42,015 nt of DNA, taken from NCBI RefSeq assembly GCF_001665235.1, contig NZ_LZSC01000042.1, positions 1 through 42,015 on the forward strand. The letters run 5' to 3'. Shown piece after piece: positions 16,499 to 25,403 of the stretch. The position numbers and the translations under genes were made by a program. Source of the DNA: Mycobacterium sp. 1100029.7 (lineage in GTDB: Bacteria > Actinomycetota > Actinomycetes > Mycobacteriales > Mycobacteriaceae). Each line of letters starts with the position of its first letter. Position 1 is the first letter of the stretch. The notes under the pieces were generated by a model. That model searched no databases. It was given only the letters and a program-made list of their open reading frames with translations, and had not been told where the DNA came from.

Positions 16499-17671
16499 CT
16501 AACGGCCCAGCGGGTCGTGCTGAATGCGCTCGGCCGGGGCGCCTTTGGCGATCAGCGCGTCCTTGGTGGCCCGCACCATGGCCGGGCCGCCGCTGATCAG
16601 GATCTGCCGGTCGCCCCAGCTGCCGTACTTGGTCACCACCTCGGGTAGTCGGCCGATTTGGTGGACGTGCAGGCCGCGCGGCGGCGTGACGTCGGGATAG
16701 TCCGCAGCCCACGCGGGATCGCTGTTGTATTCCGACACCGGAGAAACCGACAACCACGGGTTGTGCGACGCGATCTGCCACAGCGTGGGCAGATCGTAGA
16801 GTTCGCAGCGGTAGCGCGCTCCGAAAAACAAGTGCACCCGGGGGTTTTCCGCGAAGCGGCACATGTCCATGATCAGCGCCCGCAGCGGTGCCAAGCCGGT
16901 GCTGCCGGCGACCATCAGGACGTCTTCGCCGCTGCGATCGACGTGCAGGCCACCGTGCGGGCTGGATAGGCGCCACCGGTCACCGGGCCGGGATTCGTTG
17001 ACGATCGCGGTGCTGACCAGGCCGCCGGGAACCTGGCGGACATGGAACTCGACCCCGCGCTCGGGGTCGGCCGGAATCGACGGGGTGAGGAATCGCCAGC
17101 GGCGCGGGCATTGCGGAACGTGAACGTTGACGTACTGGCCGGGGTGATAGTCCATCGGACGATCGAGTCGCAGCCGAACGACCGCGAGGTCGCGCGAGAC
17201 ACGGTGGTGCTCGATCACGGTGCCGTCCCACCAGGCGGGGCCCGCTTCGGCGTCGGCGGCTCCGCTCATCACGCCGGTGATCAGGTTGAGTGACTGGCCG
17301 GCCGCGTCCTCGACGGCATCGGTCCAGGCCTCGCCAATCTGGGTGCGCAGCGTCGCAAGCAGCGCGCGCCGCAACGACTCGTAATGCGTTGGTAGCACAC
17401 CGTATTTGCGGTGGTCTCGGCCGAGCTGGGCCAGGAAGGCCACCGGCTCTTGGGCGCGCTGCGCCACGAGCTCGCCGTACACCCAGTGCAGGGCGTGACC
17501 GAAAGCGGCTCGCTGAGCGGACATTTCGGGTGGGAACAGGTCGCGGACCGAGACATCCAGGGCAAACCAGTGAGTGTAGAAGCGGTGCACCACTTCACCG
17601 CCGCCCCCGGAAGAGTCCGGGGCCAGGGCGTCACGCAACACCCGCAGCGCGTCGGAGTCTTCTAAGCCCAC
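16499..17671 (-). CDS. Type II flavohaemoglobin-like globin-reductase (Rv0385-like)
   Basis: The protein has 390 residues, the length I recall for M. tuberculosis Rv0385. Residues 1 to about 140 form a globin-like domain: FYTHWF carries the B10 Tyr, FPPEM the CD1 Phe, and LGRDHRKYGV the likely proximal His. A reductase follows: the FAD domain with HPGQYVNVHVP and the NAD(P)H domain with MVAGSTGLAPLRALI and ILISGGPAMV. The usual FAD motif RxYS is replaced by RWRFLT, as expected of the divergent type II flavohaemoglobins. Rv0385 has been reported to oxidise D-lactate instead of detoxifying nitric oxide, so a similar role is plausible. In M. tuberculosis the gene adjoins clpB; here a DUF3060-like gene lies between. 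Confidence 0.85.
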   Translation of the reverse strand: MGLEDSDALRVLRDALAPDSSGGGGEVVHRFYTHWFALDVSVRDLFPPEMSAQRAAFGHALHWVYGELVAQRAQEPVAFLAQLGRDHRKYGVLPTHYESLRRALLATLRTQIGEAWTDAVEDAAGQSLNLITGVMSGAADAEAGPAWWDGTVIEHHRVSRDLAVVRLRLDRPMDYHPGQYVNVHVPQCPRRWRFLTPSIPADPERGVEFHVRQVPGGLVSTAIVNESRPGDRWRLSSPHGGLHVDRSGEDVLMVAGSTGLAPLRALIMDMCRFAENPRVHLFFGARYRCELYDLPTLWQIASHNPWLSVSPVSEYNSDPAWAADYPDVTPPRGLHVHQIGRLPEVVTKYGSWGDRQILISGGPAMVRATKDALIAKGAPAERIQHDPLGR

Positions 17672-17712
17672 GGAGCCCGATTCTAAACTCGCTCAGGCAG
17701 ACAGGGCCCTCG

Positions 17713-18645
17713 TCAGCCCTGAGTGACGGTGTTCGACGTCCCGGTGTTGGCTATCTTCGGCGAGCCCCAGTGGTAGGTGACCACGTTGCCCGTGCCCGAG
17801 ATGCTGATCGCGTCCGCGCTGTCGATCATCACGCGATTGCCCTTGCCGGCGACGCTGACACTGGTGCAGTGGCCGGAGATGGTGATGGTATTGGTCACCC
17901 CGCTCACCGACAGATAGCCGCTGTTGCAGGGCACCGTCTTTGTCGTCCCGGACCCGCTGACCTGCAATGTGCCGGAGTTGGGGACGTTCTCGGACGGACT
18001 GTCACCGGCGAGGTTGGTGCGCAGCCCGGCGGCCGCCAGGCCGGCCAGGGTCAGCCAGCCGACCACGATGAGTAACCAGCAGGCCATCCCGGCCCGCAAC
18101 CGTGGCCGCAGTGCGCCCACCCAGTTTCCGGTGTCATCGCGGTCCAGGTCATAGGGAAAGGCCGTCACGCAGCGCGCCCGCCCGGGATCGCGTTCGTCGG
18201 CGAGAATCACCCCGTCGACGTATTCGCGTCCGCGCACCACCAGGTCGCCCCGGTGGCCGTCGAGCGAGTAGGAGACCTTGGTCTCGGTGTTGGTGCCGCT
18301 CCAGCGCGCCCGGGTGACCGTCCATCCGTGCGCCATCGGCAGGCGGGCATTGAAATGCTGTGCCCGCGAGTGCTTTTCGGTGCTCGTGACGGTCGCAACC
18401 CGGCCCCACGTGAGTAATCCGAGCCGCGCCCGCGCGCCGAACAGGTGCACGCCATAGATCCCGGCCAGGGTCAGCACCGCCGCGGCGGCGAAGGCCACGG
18501 GCATCTTGATCCACAACGCGATCGGCGCGATCCCGACCACGAACAGCGTCCAGACGTACCGCCAGCGAAACGGCAGCGCCTCGGCCAGCCGGAAGGCGAC
18601 CGGAATCCTGCGGGGCGGCGGCGCGAGGGGGGCGTCGTCATCCAT
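17713..18645 (-). CDS. Membrane protein with C-terminal DUF3060-like domain
   Basis: I chose the ATG at 18645 (MDDDAPLAPPPRR), preceded by GGAGGAA, giving 310 residues; the longer frame would run across the HspR operator. Residues about 30-70 form two membrane helices (YVWTLFVVGIAPIALWI and AFAAAAVLTLAGIYGVHLF). A cytosolic middle domain and a third helix (ACWLLIVVGWLTLAGLAAAGL, around 210-230) follow. The exported C-terminal 80 residues are Ser/Thr/Gly/Asn-rich with repeated short strands (VSGSGTTKTV, VSGVTNTITISG, ISISGTGNVV), typical of DUF3060 beta-solenoid modules. It is divergent from clpB across 114 bp that hold a HAIR element, so HspR may also affect it. Function unknown. Confidence 0.8.
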   Translation of the reverse strand: MDDDAPLAPPPRRIPVAFRLAEALPFRWRYVWTLFVVGIAPIALWIKMPVAFAAAAVLTLAGIYGVHLFGARARLGLLTWGRVATVTSTEKHSRAQHFNARLPMAHGWTVTRARWSGTNTETKVSYSLDGHRGDLVVRGREYVDGVILADERDPGRARCVTAFPYDLDRDDTGNWVGALRPRLRAGMACWLLIVVGWLTLAGLAAAGLRTNLAGDSPSENVPNSGTLQVSGSGTTKTVPCNSGYLSVSGVTNTITISGHCTSVSVAGKGNRVMIDSADAISISGTGNVVTYHWGSPKIANTGTSNTVTQG

Positions 18646-18673
18646 GGTGCGAAATTCCTCCGAAAAATCTAAA

Positions 18674-18694
18674 CTTGAGCGGAACAGACTCAAC
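18674..18694. promoter_or_regulatory. HAIR operator for HspR upstream of clpB
   Basis: CTTGAGC and ACTCAAC flank 7 bp (ggaacag), matching CTTGAGT-N7-ACTCAAG closely. It overlaps the -35 and spacer of the SigH-like promoter of clpB and begins 29 bp from the start codon of the divergent DUF3060-like gene. Confidence 0.85.
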
Positions 18695-18706
18695 CTTGAC
18701 GACGTT
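18681..18706 (+). promoter_or_regulatory. SigH-type promoter of clpB
   Basis: GGAACA (18681-18686), a 16-bp spacer and CGTT (18703-18706) match the SigH consensus, with spacing identical to dnaK. The -35 lies within the HAIR spacer, so HspR and RNA polymerase would compete directly. Confidence 0.75.
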
Positions 18707-18759
18707 GAACAACGCGACAAGCATTTTGCATACCCTTTTAGACCACGATGGAGGGCGGA

Positions 18760-21306
18760 GTGGACTCCTTTAACCCGACAACCAAGACGCAAGCGGCCCT
18801 GACGTCGGCTTTACAGGCGGCCAGCGCTGCCGGTAATCCCGAGATCAGGCCCGCTCATCTGCTGTTGGCACTGCTGACCCAGAACGACGGGATCGCCGCG
18901 CCGCTACTGGAGGCGGTCGGCGTCGAGCCCGCGACCATTCGCAGCGAGGCCGAGCACCTTCTCGAACGGCTGCCCCAGGCCAGCGGCTCCAGCTCGCAGC
19001 CGCAGCTGTCCCGCGAATCGCTGGCGGCGATCACCACCGCCCAGCAGCTCGCCACCGAGATGGACGACGAATACGTCTCCACCGAACACCTGATGGTGGG
19101 GCTGGCCACCGGCGACTCCGACGTGGCCAAGCTGCTCACCGGACACGGCGCGTCTCCCCAGGCGTTGCGGGACGCCTTCGTCAAGGTCCGCGGCAGTGCC
19201 CGGGTCACCAGCGCCGATCCCGAGGCCACCTATCAGGCGTTGGAGAAGTACTCCACCGACCTGACCGAGCGGGCCCGCGAGGGCAAGCTCGACCCGGTCA
19301 TCGGGCGCGACAACGAGATTCGTCGTGTCGTGCAGGTGCTGTCCCGCCGCACCAAGAACAACCCGGTACTCATCGGTGAACCCGGCGTCGGAAAGACCGC
19401 GATCGTCGAGGGCCTGGCCCAGCGGATCGTGGCCGGCGACGTCCCCGAAAGCCTGCGCGACAAGACCGTCGTCAGCCTGGACCTCGGCTCGATGGTGGCC
19501 GGTGCGAAGTACCGCGGCGAATTCGAGGAGCGGCTCAAGGCCGTGCTCGACGACATCAAGAACTCCGCCGGGCAGATCATCACGTTCATCGACGAGTTGC
19601 ACACCATCGTCGGCGCCGGCGCGTCCGGCGAGGGCGCGATGGACGCCGGCAACATGATCAAGCCGATGCTGGCCCGTGGCGAGCTGCGGCTGGTCGGCGC
19701 GACCACCCTCGACGAGTACCGCAAATACATCGAGAAGGACGCCGCGCTGGAGCGCCGCTTCCAGCAGGTGCTGGTCGGCGAGCCGTCGGTCGAGGACACC
19801 GTCGGCATCCTGCGCGGGTTGAAGGACCGCTACGAGGTGCACCACGGGGTGCGCATCACCGACTCCGCGCTGGTCGCGGCGGCCACTCTGTCCGACCGCT
19901 ACATCACCGCCCGCTTCCTGCCGGACAAGGCCATCGACCTGGTCGACGAGGCCGCCAGCCGGCTGAAGATGGAGATCGACTCGCGGCCCGTCGAGATCGA
20001 CGAGGTCGAGCGATTGGTGCGTCGGCTCGAGATCGAAGAGATGGCGCTGACCAAGGAAGAGGACGAGGCGTCCAAGGAGCGACTGGAAAAGCTGCGATCC
20101 GAGCTGGCCGACCAGAAGGAGAAACTGGCCGAGCTGACCACCCGGTGGCAGAACGAGAAGAGCGCCATCGACGTCGTCCGCGAACTCAAGGAACAGCTGG
20201 ACACGCTGCGCGGGGAGTCCGAGCGCGCCGAACGCGACGGCGACCTGGCCAAGGCCGCCGAGCTGCGCTACGGGCGCATTCCCGAGGTGGAAAAGAAGCT
20301 GGACGCCGCGTTGCCCCAAGCGCAGGCCCGCGAGAACGTGATGCTCAAGGAGGAGGTCGGTCCCGACGACATCGCCGACGTGGTGTCGGCGTGGACGGGC
20401 ATCCCGGCCGGCCGGATGCTGGAAGGCGAGACGGCCAAGCTGCTGCGGATGGAAGAGGAGCTGGGCAGGCGGGTCGTCGGGCAACGGAAGGCCGTGACCG
20501 CGGTCTCTGACGCGGTGCGGCGTTCGCGCGCCGGGGTCGCCGACCCCAACCGGCCGACGGGTTCGTTCATGTTCCTGGGCCCCACCGGTGTCGGTAAGAC
20601 CGAGCTGGCCAAGGCGCTGGCCGATTTCCTGTTCGACGACGACCGAGCCATGGTTCGCATCGACATGAGCGAATACGGCGAGAAGCACTCGGTGGCGCGC
20701 CTGGTCGGTGCCCCTCCCGGCTACATCGGCTACGACCAGGGCGGCCAACTGACCGAGGCGGTGCGCCGCCGGCCCTACACCGTCGTGTTGTTCGACGAGG
20801 TGGAAAAGGCCCACCCCGACGTGTTCGACGTGCTGCTGCAGGTTCTCGACGAGGGCCGGCTGACCGACGGACAGGGCCGCACGGTCGACTTCCGCAACAC
20901 GATCTTGATCCTGACGTCCAACCTCGGTTCGGGCGGCAGTGAGGAGCAGGTGATGGCGGCGGTGCGCGCGGCGTTCAAGCCCGAGTTCATCAACCGGCTC
21001 GACGATGTGCTGATCTTCGACGGCCTCAACCCCGAGGAACTGGTCGAGATCGTCGACATCCAGCTCGAGCAGCTGGCCAAGCGGCTGGCGCAGCGACGGC
21101 TGCAGTTGGAGGTCTCACTGCCGGCCAAGAGGTGGCTGGCGCAGCGCGGATTCGACCCGGTGTACGGCGCCCGGCCGTTGCGGCGGTTGGTCCAGCAGGC
21201 GATCGGCGACCAGCTGGCCAAGCTGTTGCTGGCCGGCGACGTCCACGACGGGGACACCGTCCCGGTCAACGTCAGCCCCGATGGCGACGGCCTGATCCTG
21301 GGCTAG
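18760..21306 (+). CDS. clpB: ATP-dependent disaggregase ClpB
   Basis: I chose the GTG at 18760 ([11 protein letters not shown]), the start I recall for the M. tuberculosis protein, giving 848 residues; an in-frame ATG four codons earlier is possible. The N-domain (residues 1-150) is followed by NBD1 with Walker [10 protein letters not shown] and Walker [10 protein letters not shown] coiled-coil middle domain (about 400-520, rich in Lys/Glu) separates this from NBD2 with [12 protein letters not shown] and [15 protein letters not shown]; the C-terminal part has [11 protein letters not shown]. The middle domain distinguishes it from ClpC. It forms a hexamer that threads aggregates in cooperation with DnaK/DnaJ/GrpE. 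Regulation is by HspR and probably SigH. Its stop lies 6 bp from that of the convergent crotonase gene. Confidence 0.97.
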   Translation: MDSFNPTTKTQAALTSALQAASAAGNPEIRPAHLLLALLTQNDGIAAPLLEAVGVEPATIRSEAEHLLERLPQASGSSSQPQLSRESLAAITTAQQLATEMDDEYVSTEHLMVGLATGDSDVAKLLTGHGASPQALRDAFVKVRGSARVTSADPEATYQALEKYSTDLTERAREGKLDPVIGRDNEIRRVVQVLSRRTKNNPVLIGEPGVGKTAIVEGLAQRIVAGDVPESLRDKTVVSLDLGSMVAGAKYRGEFEERLKAVLDDIKNSAGQIITFIDELHTIVGAGASGEGAMDAGNMIKPMLARGELRLVGATTLDEYRKYIEKDAALERRFQQVLVGEPSVEDTVGILRGLKDRYEVHHGVRITDSALVAAATLSDRYITARFLPDKAIDLVDEAASRLKMEIDSRPVEIDEVERLVRRLEIEEMALTKEEDEASKERLEKLRSELADQKEKLAELTTRWQNEKSAIDVVRELKEQLDTLRGESERAERDGDLAKAAELRYGRIPEVEKKLDAALPQAQARENVMLKEEVGPDDIADVVSAWTGIPAGRMLEGETAKLLRMEEELGRRVVGQRKAVTAVSDAVRRSRAGVADPNRPTGSFMFLGPTGVGKTELAKALADFLFDDDRAMVRIDMSEYGEKHSVARLVGAPPGYIGYDQGGQLTEAVRRRPYTVVLFDEVEKAHPDVFDVLLQVLDEGRLTDGQGRTVDFRNTILILTSNLGSGGSEEQVMAAVRAAFKPEFINRLDDVLIFDGLNPEELVEIVDIQLEQLAKRLAQRRLQLEVSLPAKRWLAQRGFDPVYGARPLRRLVQQAIGDQLAKLLLAGDVHDGDTVPVNVSPDGDGLILG

Positions 21307-21312
21307 GTGTTC

Positions 21313-22140
21313 CTAGCGGCGCCGGTCGCCCAACTCGAAATCACGAGTCTGGGCGCCGGCGTCGATCACTGCCTGCAGCAGTTGACGGGCGGCCGGCTGC
21401 GCGACGGTTTCGCGGAACAGCTGATCCTCGATGCGTAGGCCGGTCGCGATGTCGTCGGTCGCGGCGGCGTCGACGGCGCGCTTCGCGTTCGCGATGGCCG
21501 CCGCCGGTGACGCCGCGATGCGGGCCGCCAGCTTGTCGACGTAGCGCCGCAGCTTGTCGGCCGGCAGCGCCCGGTTCAGGTAGCCCCAGGCCTCGGCGGT
21601 CGCGGCGTCGACGTCCATGCCGCCGAGGAAGACCTCCAGGGCCCGCCCGCGGCCGACCAGCCGGGGCAGCCGCTGGGTGCCCCCGCCGCCGGGAATGATC
21701 CCGACCGCCACCTCCGGGTGGCCCAGCACCGTCGTCTCCAGCGCGGCGAAGCGCATGTCGAAGGCCATCGCGAATTCGCAGCCGCCGCCGCGGCAGACGC
21801 CCTCGATCACGGTGATGGTGGCCTTCGGCAGCGTCCGGATCTGCTCGGTGACGGTGTGAAAGAGCGACAGCTCGTCGTGCAGGCCCACGTCTTGCCCACT
21901 TTGGAAGGCGGGCAGGTCCAGGATCAGTCCCACGTCGGCGTGGGCGATGAACATCTCCGGGTCGGCCGAGTCGACGATCAGCACGCGGACCTCGTCGTCG
22001 GCGGCCACTTCGCGCGTCAGCCGGTCGATCTCACCCAGCAGCGGCACATCGAGCAGATTGATCGGCGGGTTGTCGATCGTCGCCCGGCAAACACCGTCCG
22101 CCGCAGCGACGCGAATTAGCTGGTAGCCCTCGTAGACCAT
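21313..22140 (-). CDS. Enoyl-CoA hydratase/isomerase family protein
   Basis: The protein has 275 residues. It shows crotonase-fold landmarks: oxyanion-hole residues around IAHADVGLIL and EGVCRGGGCEFAMAFD, with Glu at the first catalytic position, and HPEVAVGIIPGGGGTQRLPR carrying the second Glu. Both acid residues are present, so hydratase activity is possible. The substrate is a fatty or branched acyl-CoA; mycobacteria have over twenty such paralogues, so I give no number. It is convergent with clpB, and the Rv0383c-like gene starts 92 bp from its start codon in the opposite direction. Confidence 0.85.
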   Translation of the reverse strand: MVYEGYQLIRVAAADGVCRATIDNPPINLLDVPLLGEIDRLTREVAADDEVRVLIVDSADPEMFIAHADVGLILDLPAFQSGQDVGLHDELSLFHTVTEQIRTLPKATITVIEGVCRGGGCEFAMAFDMRFAALETTVLGHPEVAVGIIPGGGGTQRLPRLVGRGRALEVFLGGMDVDAATAEAWGYLNRALPADKLRRYVDKLAARIAASPAAAIANAKRAVDAAATDDIATGLRIEDQLFRETVAQPAARQLLQAVIDAGAQTRDFELGDRRR

Positions 22141-22219
22141 GCGTGGAACCCTACGCGGCGCAGCAAACCTTAATGGGGTTGTGACCAGGTCGCATTCTCG
22201 CTTCCAGTCCGATAGCAGA

Positions 22220-22225
22220 TACGCT
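22220..22225 (+). promoter_or_regulatory. -10-like TACGCT, possibly giving a leaderless transcript
   Basis: TACGCT fits the mycobacterial -10 pattern TANNNT and ends 7 bp before the ATG at 22233, so transcription could start at or within a base of the start codon. No ribosome-binding site is evident between them. Confidence 0.4.
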
Positions 22226-22232
22226 ACTTAGG

Positions 22233-23081
22233 ATGGTCCCCCTATGGTTCACGCTCTCCGCGCTGTGCTTCGTCGGTGCGGTGGTGTTGCTGTACGTCGA
22301 CATCGATCGACGTCGCGGCCGCAGCAGGCGACGTAGGTCGTGGGCGCGCTCGCACGGCTTCGACTACGAGCGCGAATCGAACGAGATCCTGAAGCGCTGG
22401 AAGCGCGGCGTGATGTCGACCGTGGGTGATGTTTCCGCCTACAACGTCGTGCTGGGGCAAATTCGCGGTGAAGCGGTGTACATCTTCGATCTCGAGGAAG
22501 TCGCCACGGTGATCGCGCTGCACCGCAAGGTGGGCACCAACGTCGTCGTCGACCTGCGACTCAAGGGACTCAAAGAGCCTCGCGAGAGCGACATCTGGCT
22601 GCTCGGCGCGATCGGCCCGCGCATGGTGTACTCCACCAACCTCGACGCCGCCCGCCGGGCCTGTGACCGGCGCATGGTCACCTTCGCCCACACCGCGCCC
22701 GACTCCGCCGAGATCATGTGGAACGAGCAGAACTGGACGCTGGTGGCGCTTCCCGTGTCCAGTACTCGCACGCAGTGGGACGAGGGTCTGCGCACCGTCC
22801 GTCAATTCAACGACTTGTTGCGGGTGCTGCCGCCGGTTCCCGCCGACAGCGACGAGCAGGCGGGAACCCGCAGCGCGGCGCCCAGCCGTCCGTTGGCCCC
22901 CGCAGGCCGCGCCGAATTACCGCCCCGGCGTTCGGCCCAGGATGTCTCCGGGCTGCTGGGAGACGCCGGCCGCCAAGCACCGGAGCCACCGGCCCGCCAC
23001 GAGGAGGGCCGCACCGAAGCCCTCCGGCGCCCCGGCTCGACCGGACGCAACGGCCAGCAGGCCCCGAACTTCCACCACTGA
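22233..23081 (+). CDS. Conserved mycobacterial membrane-anchored protein (Rv0383c-like)
   Basis: The protein has 282 residues. An N-terminal membrane helix (LWFTLSALCFVGAVVLLYVDI, about 4-24) is followed by an Arg-rich stop-transfer segment and a soluble domain of about 170 residues (FDYERESNEIL, VYIFDLEEVATVIALHRK, SDIWLLGAIGPRMVYSTN). The C-terminal 90 residues are Pro/Arg-rich and disordered. Position before pyrE and overall features match what I recall of Rv0383c, which has no assigned function. An ATG with a nearby -10 motif suggests a leaderless start. It is the first gene of a plus-strand cluster through the rRNA/tRNA methyltransferase at 25230. Confidence 0.75.
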   Translation: MVPLWFTLSALCFVGAVVLLYVDIDRRRGRSRRRRSWARSHGFDYERESNEILKRWKRGVMSTVGDVSAYNVVLGQIRGEAVYIFDLEEVATVIALHRKVGTNVVVDLRLKGLKEPRESDIWLLGAIGPRMVYSTNLDAARRACDRRMVTFAHTAPDSAEIMWNEQNWTLVALPVSSTRTQWDEGLRTVRQFNDLLRVLPPVPADSDEQAGTRSAAPSRPLAPAGRAELPPRRSAQDVSGLLGDAGRQAPEPPARHEEGRTEALRRPGSTGRNGQQAPNFHH

Positions 23082-23115
23082 AATCTGTTGCGCTGCAACA
23101 GTAGACAAATAAAGG

Positions 23116-23667
23116 GTGCACAACGCCGTGTCCGAATCTGATCGTGCGGAACTGGCCGAGTTGGTGCGTCGTCTGTCGGTGGTGCACGGCCGGGTCACGC
23201 TGTCGTCGGGCAAAGAGGCCGACTACTACGTCGATCTGCGGCGAGCCACCCTGCACCACCGGGCCGGCGCCTTGATCGGCAAGCTGGTGCGCGAACTCAC
23301 CGCCGACTGGGATTACGCGGTCGTCGGCGGCCTGACCCTGGGCGCCGATCCGGTCGCGACCGCCGTGATGCACGCGCCGGGACGCCCGATCGACGCCTTC
23401 GTGGTGCGCAAGTCCGCGAAAGCCCATGGGCTGCAACGGCTTATCGAGGGTTCCGAAGTTTCCGGCCAACGGGTGCTGGTGGTCGAGGACACCAGCACCA
23501 CCGGCGGCTCGGCGCTGACGGCGGTGCACGCCGTTCAGGACGCGGGCGCCGAGGTGGTCGGTGTGGTCACCGTGGTGGACCGCGCCACCGGCGCCGCGGA
23601 GGCCATCCAGGCCGAAGGGCTGCTGTATCGCAGCGTGCTGGGCCTGGCCGATCTGGGGTTGGGCTAG
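23116..23667 (+). CDS. pyrE: Orotate phosphoribosyltransferase
   Basis: The protein has 183 residues from the GTG at 23116; a second GTG at 23128 (VSESDRAELAEL) is an equally good start given the AAAGGG at 23112-23117. It converts orotate and PRPP to orotidine 5'-phosphate in pyrimidine synthesis. The PRPP-binding motif VLVVEDTSTTGGSAL is at about 120-134, with TLSSGKEADYYVDLR at the substrate end and VVGGLTLGADPVATAV in the middle. It lies in a cluster with an Rv0381c-like lipoprotein and a SpoU methyltransferase, as in M. tuberculosis. Confidence 0.93.
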   Translation: MHNAVSESDRAELAELVRRLSVVHGRVTLSSGKEADYYVDLRRATLHHRAGALIGKLVRELTADWDYAVVGGLTLGADPVATAVMHAPGRPIDAFVVRKSAKAHGLQRLIEGSEVSGQRVLVVEDTSTTGGSALTAVHAVQDAGAEVVGVVTVVDRATGAAEAIQAEGLLYRSVLGLADLGLG

Positions 23668-23680
23668 GGCCGTCACCGCG

Positions 23681-24580
23681 TTGCGCACTTTCCTGGCGAT
23701 AGCAGCCTGTTTGGCCCTCTGCCTGACGGGGTGCTCGGGGTCCAGTCATGCCGCCGCGCCCTACGGCGCGACGGGCGCCCGGCTGGGCGAATCCCTGGCG
23801 CTGCTGGGGTGGAACATGTCGGTGTCGAACCTGCGCTGGGACGGCGACTACGTGTTGATCGACGTGGACGCGTCACCGAGCGATCCCAAGGTGGCGCACA
23901 CCAAGCCCGAGGACATTCGCTTCGGGCTCTACGGCGCGCTCGCCCACCCGATGGAGTCCAACGGCCTGGGCAGCTGCGACACCGCGATGGAAACCATCCG
24001 CGACATCCCGGCACCGCTGAAGGCGCCGCCGGGCCGGTTGACCGGCACCGTGTGCCTGGGCCCGCTGAAGGACCGCAGCCAGGTGCGGGGCGTGTACAGC
24101 TACTCCACCCGGGATCGGATCGCCGACACCTCCGCCGCTTACCCGGCGGCGTTTCCGGTGGGGCTGATGCCGACCAACGTCAACGACACCGGCCTGATCG
24201 TCAAGACCACCAGTCTGTCCGCGTGGCGCGCCGACGGCAGCCCGATAACCCAAGCGCAGCTCGGTGATCCAAATGCCTTCAGCGGCAACGGCTACATGCT
24301 GCTCGGGTTGGACGCCGAGGCGATCGCGGAGCGCTACCGCGACGACTCCGCCCGTCGGGGCGGCCCGATGATGCTGCTCGCATCGCCGACATTGCCCGGC
24401 CCCGGGTTGAATCCGGCGTGTGCGGTGTACGGGTCGTCGGTGCTGATCCTGCCCGAGGCCTCGCTGGACGCGGTGCACGTCGCGGCGTCGTTGTGCACGC
24501 AGGGCGAGATCAACCAGGCGCTGCTGTACGCGACGGTCGCGATCGTGGGCACCCACGCCGGGGTGTGGACGTCGCGATGA
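23681..24580 (+). CDS. Putative lipoprotein (Rv0381c-like)
   Basis: I chose the TTG at 23681 because it begins directly at a signal sequence (LRTFLAIAACLALCLTGCSG) with lipobox LTGC, giving 299 residues; an upstream frame to 23561 overlaps pyrE and does not look real. The mature protein is a soluble beta-rich domain with several Cys (SCDTAMET, VCLGPL, NPACAVYG, SLCTQGE) that may form disulfides. No enzymatic motif is seen. It ends in an ATGA overlap with the methyltransferase, so the pair is translationally coupled. The function of Rv0381c is unknown to me. Confidence 0.75.
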   Translation: MRTFLAIAACLALCLTGCSGSSHAAAPYGATGARLGESLALLGWNMSVSNLRWDGDYVLIDVDASPSDPKVAHTKPEDIRFGLYGALAHPMESNGLGSCDTAMETIRDIPAPLKAPPGRLTGTVCLGPLKDRSQVRGVYSYSTRDRIADTSAAYPAAFPVGLMPTNVNDTGLIVKTTSLSAWRADGSPITQAQLGDPNAFSGNGYMLLGLDAEAIAERYRDDSARRGGPMMLLASPTLPGPGLNPACAVYGSSVLILPEASLDAVHVAASLCTQGEINQALLYATVAIVGTHAGVWTSR

Positions 24581-25230
24581 GCGAGCCGGGACCGGGGCCG
24601 ACCGAATGGGCAGCGCCGTCCACCGCCGGGGTGGGCCCCTGGCAGGGCGAGCTTCCCAACGACCCGCGGTATGACCCGATGTTGTTGCAAGAGGGCGATA
24701 CTCGCAACGTCGTCGACGCTTACCGGTACTGGAGCCGGGAGGCGATCATCGCCGACATCGATCACCGCCGGCACCCGCTGCACATCGCGATCGAGAACTT
24801 CGGTCACGACGCCAATATCGGGTCGGTGGTCCGCACCGCGAACGCTTTCGCGGTCGACACCGTGCACATCGTCGGGCGCCGTCGCTGGAATCGCCGCGGC
24901 GCCATGGTAACTGACCGTTATCAACGGTTGTGCCATCACGACAGCACCACCGAATTGATGGACTTCGCCAGGACCGCCGGCCTGAGCGTGGTCGCGGTCG
25001 ACAACGTGCCGGGAGCGGCGCGTTTGGAAGAGACCGCGCTGCCACGCGAATGTCTGCTGGTGTTCGGTCAAGAAGGACCGGGCATCACCGACGACACCCG
25101 GTCCGGGGCGGCGATCACGGTGTCGATCGCCCAATTCGGCTCGACCCGCAGCATCAATGCCGGTGTCGCCGCTGGGATCGCGATGCATGCCTGGATACGC
25201 CAGCACGGCGACCTCAGCCGCGCCTGGTGA
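24577..25230 (+). CDS. SpoU/TrmH-family RNA 2'-O-methyltransferase (Rv0380c-like)
   Basis: I chose the ATG at 24577 overlapping the preceding stop (ATGA), giving 217 residues. The SPOUT trefoil-knot motifs are clear: IENFGHDANIGSVVRTANAF with the conserved Asn and Arg near 70-85, LLVFGQEGPGITDD, and the final VSIAQFGSTRSINAGVAAGIAMHAW. The enzyme transfers methyl from SAM to a ribose 2'-OH in tRNA or rRNA; the target is not readable. It is the last gene before a tandem-repeat region and a convergent eutC. Confidence 0.88.
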   Translation: MSEPGPGPTEWAAPSTAGVGPWQGELPNDPRYDPMLLQEGDTRNVVDAYRYWSREAIIADIDHRRHPLHIAIENFGHDANIGSVVRTANAFAVDTVHIVGRRRWNRRGAMVTDRYQRLCHHDSTTELMDFARTAGLSVVAVDNVPGAARLEETALPRECLLVFGQEGPGITDDTRSGAAITVSIAQFGSTRSINAGVAAGIAMHAWIRQHGDLSRAW

Positions 25231-25246
25231 TCGCGGTTCCTCTCCC

Positions 25247-25366
25247 CGCCGCGTGTGAGCCCACGGCGTCGAGTGTGCGCCCACGGCGTCGAGTGTGCGC
25301 TCACGGCGCCGCGTGTGCGCTCACGGCGTCGAGTGTGCGTCCACGGCGTCGAGTGTGCGCTCACGG
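25247..25366. repeat. Six tandem 20-bp units
   Basis: Six perfect-period units follow the pattern CGYCG(A/C)GTGTG(C/A)G(C/T)(C/T)CACGG, starting at 25247, 25267, 25287, 25307, 25327 and 25347. A partial unit follows, and the inverted motif CACACTCA occurs at 25400 and 25419, the latter inside the end of eutC. The array fills most of the gap between two convergent genes. The GAGTGTGCG core recurs at 27609 and 31993, so it is part of a dispersed family. A terminator role is possible. Confidence 0.9.
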
Positions 25367-25403
25367 CGCCGACACGCCGGGGCGTGCCGCCGTGGCTTCA
25401 CAC

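Noticed and set aside
18646..18792. 49-residue N-terminal extension of the DUF3060-like protein
   Set aside because: It would run through the HAIR operator and clpB promoter; the ATG at 18645 has a good GGAGGAA site.
18904..20814. 636-residue open frame antisense to clpB
   Set aside because: A codon-bias shadow of clpB with long Leu/Gly/Val/Asp stretches and no start signal.
25247..25366. CRISPR array
   Set aside because: Units are 20 bp head to tail with no unique spacers and no cas genes; it is a simple tandem repeat.
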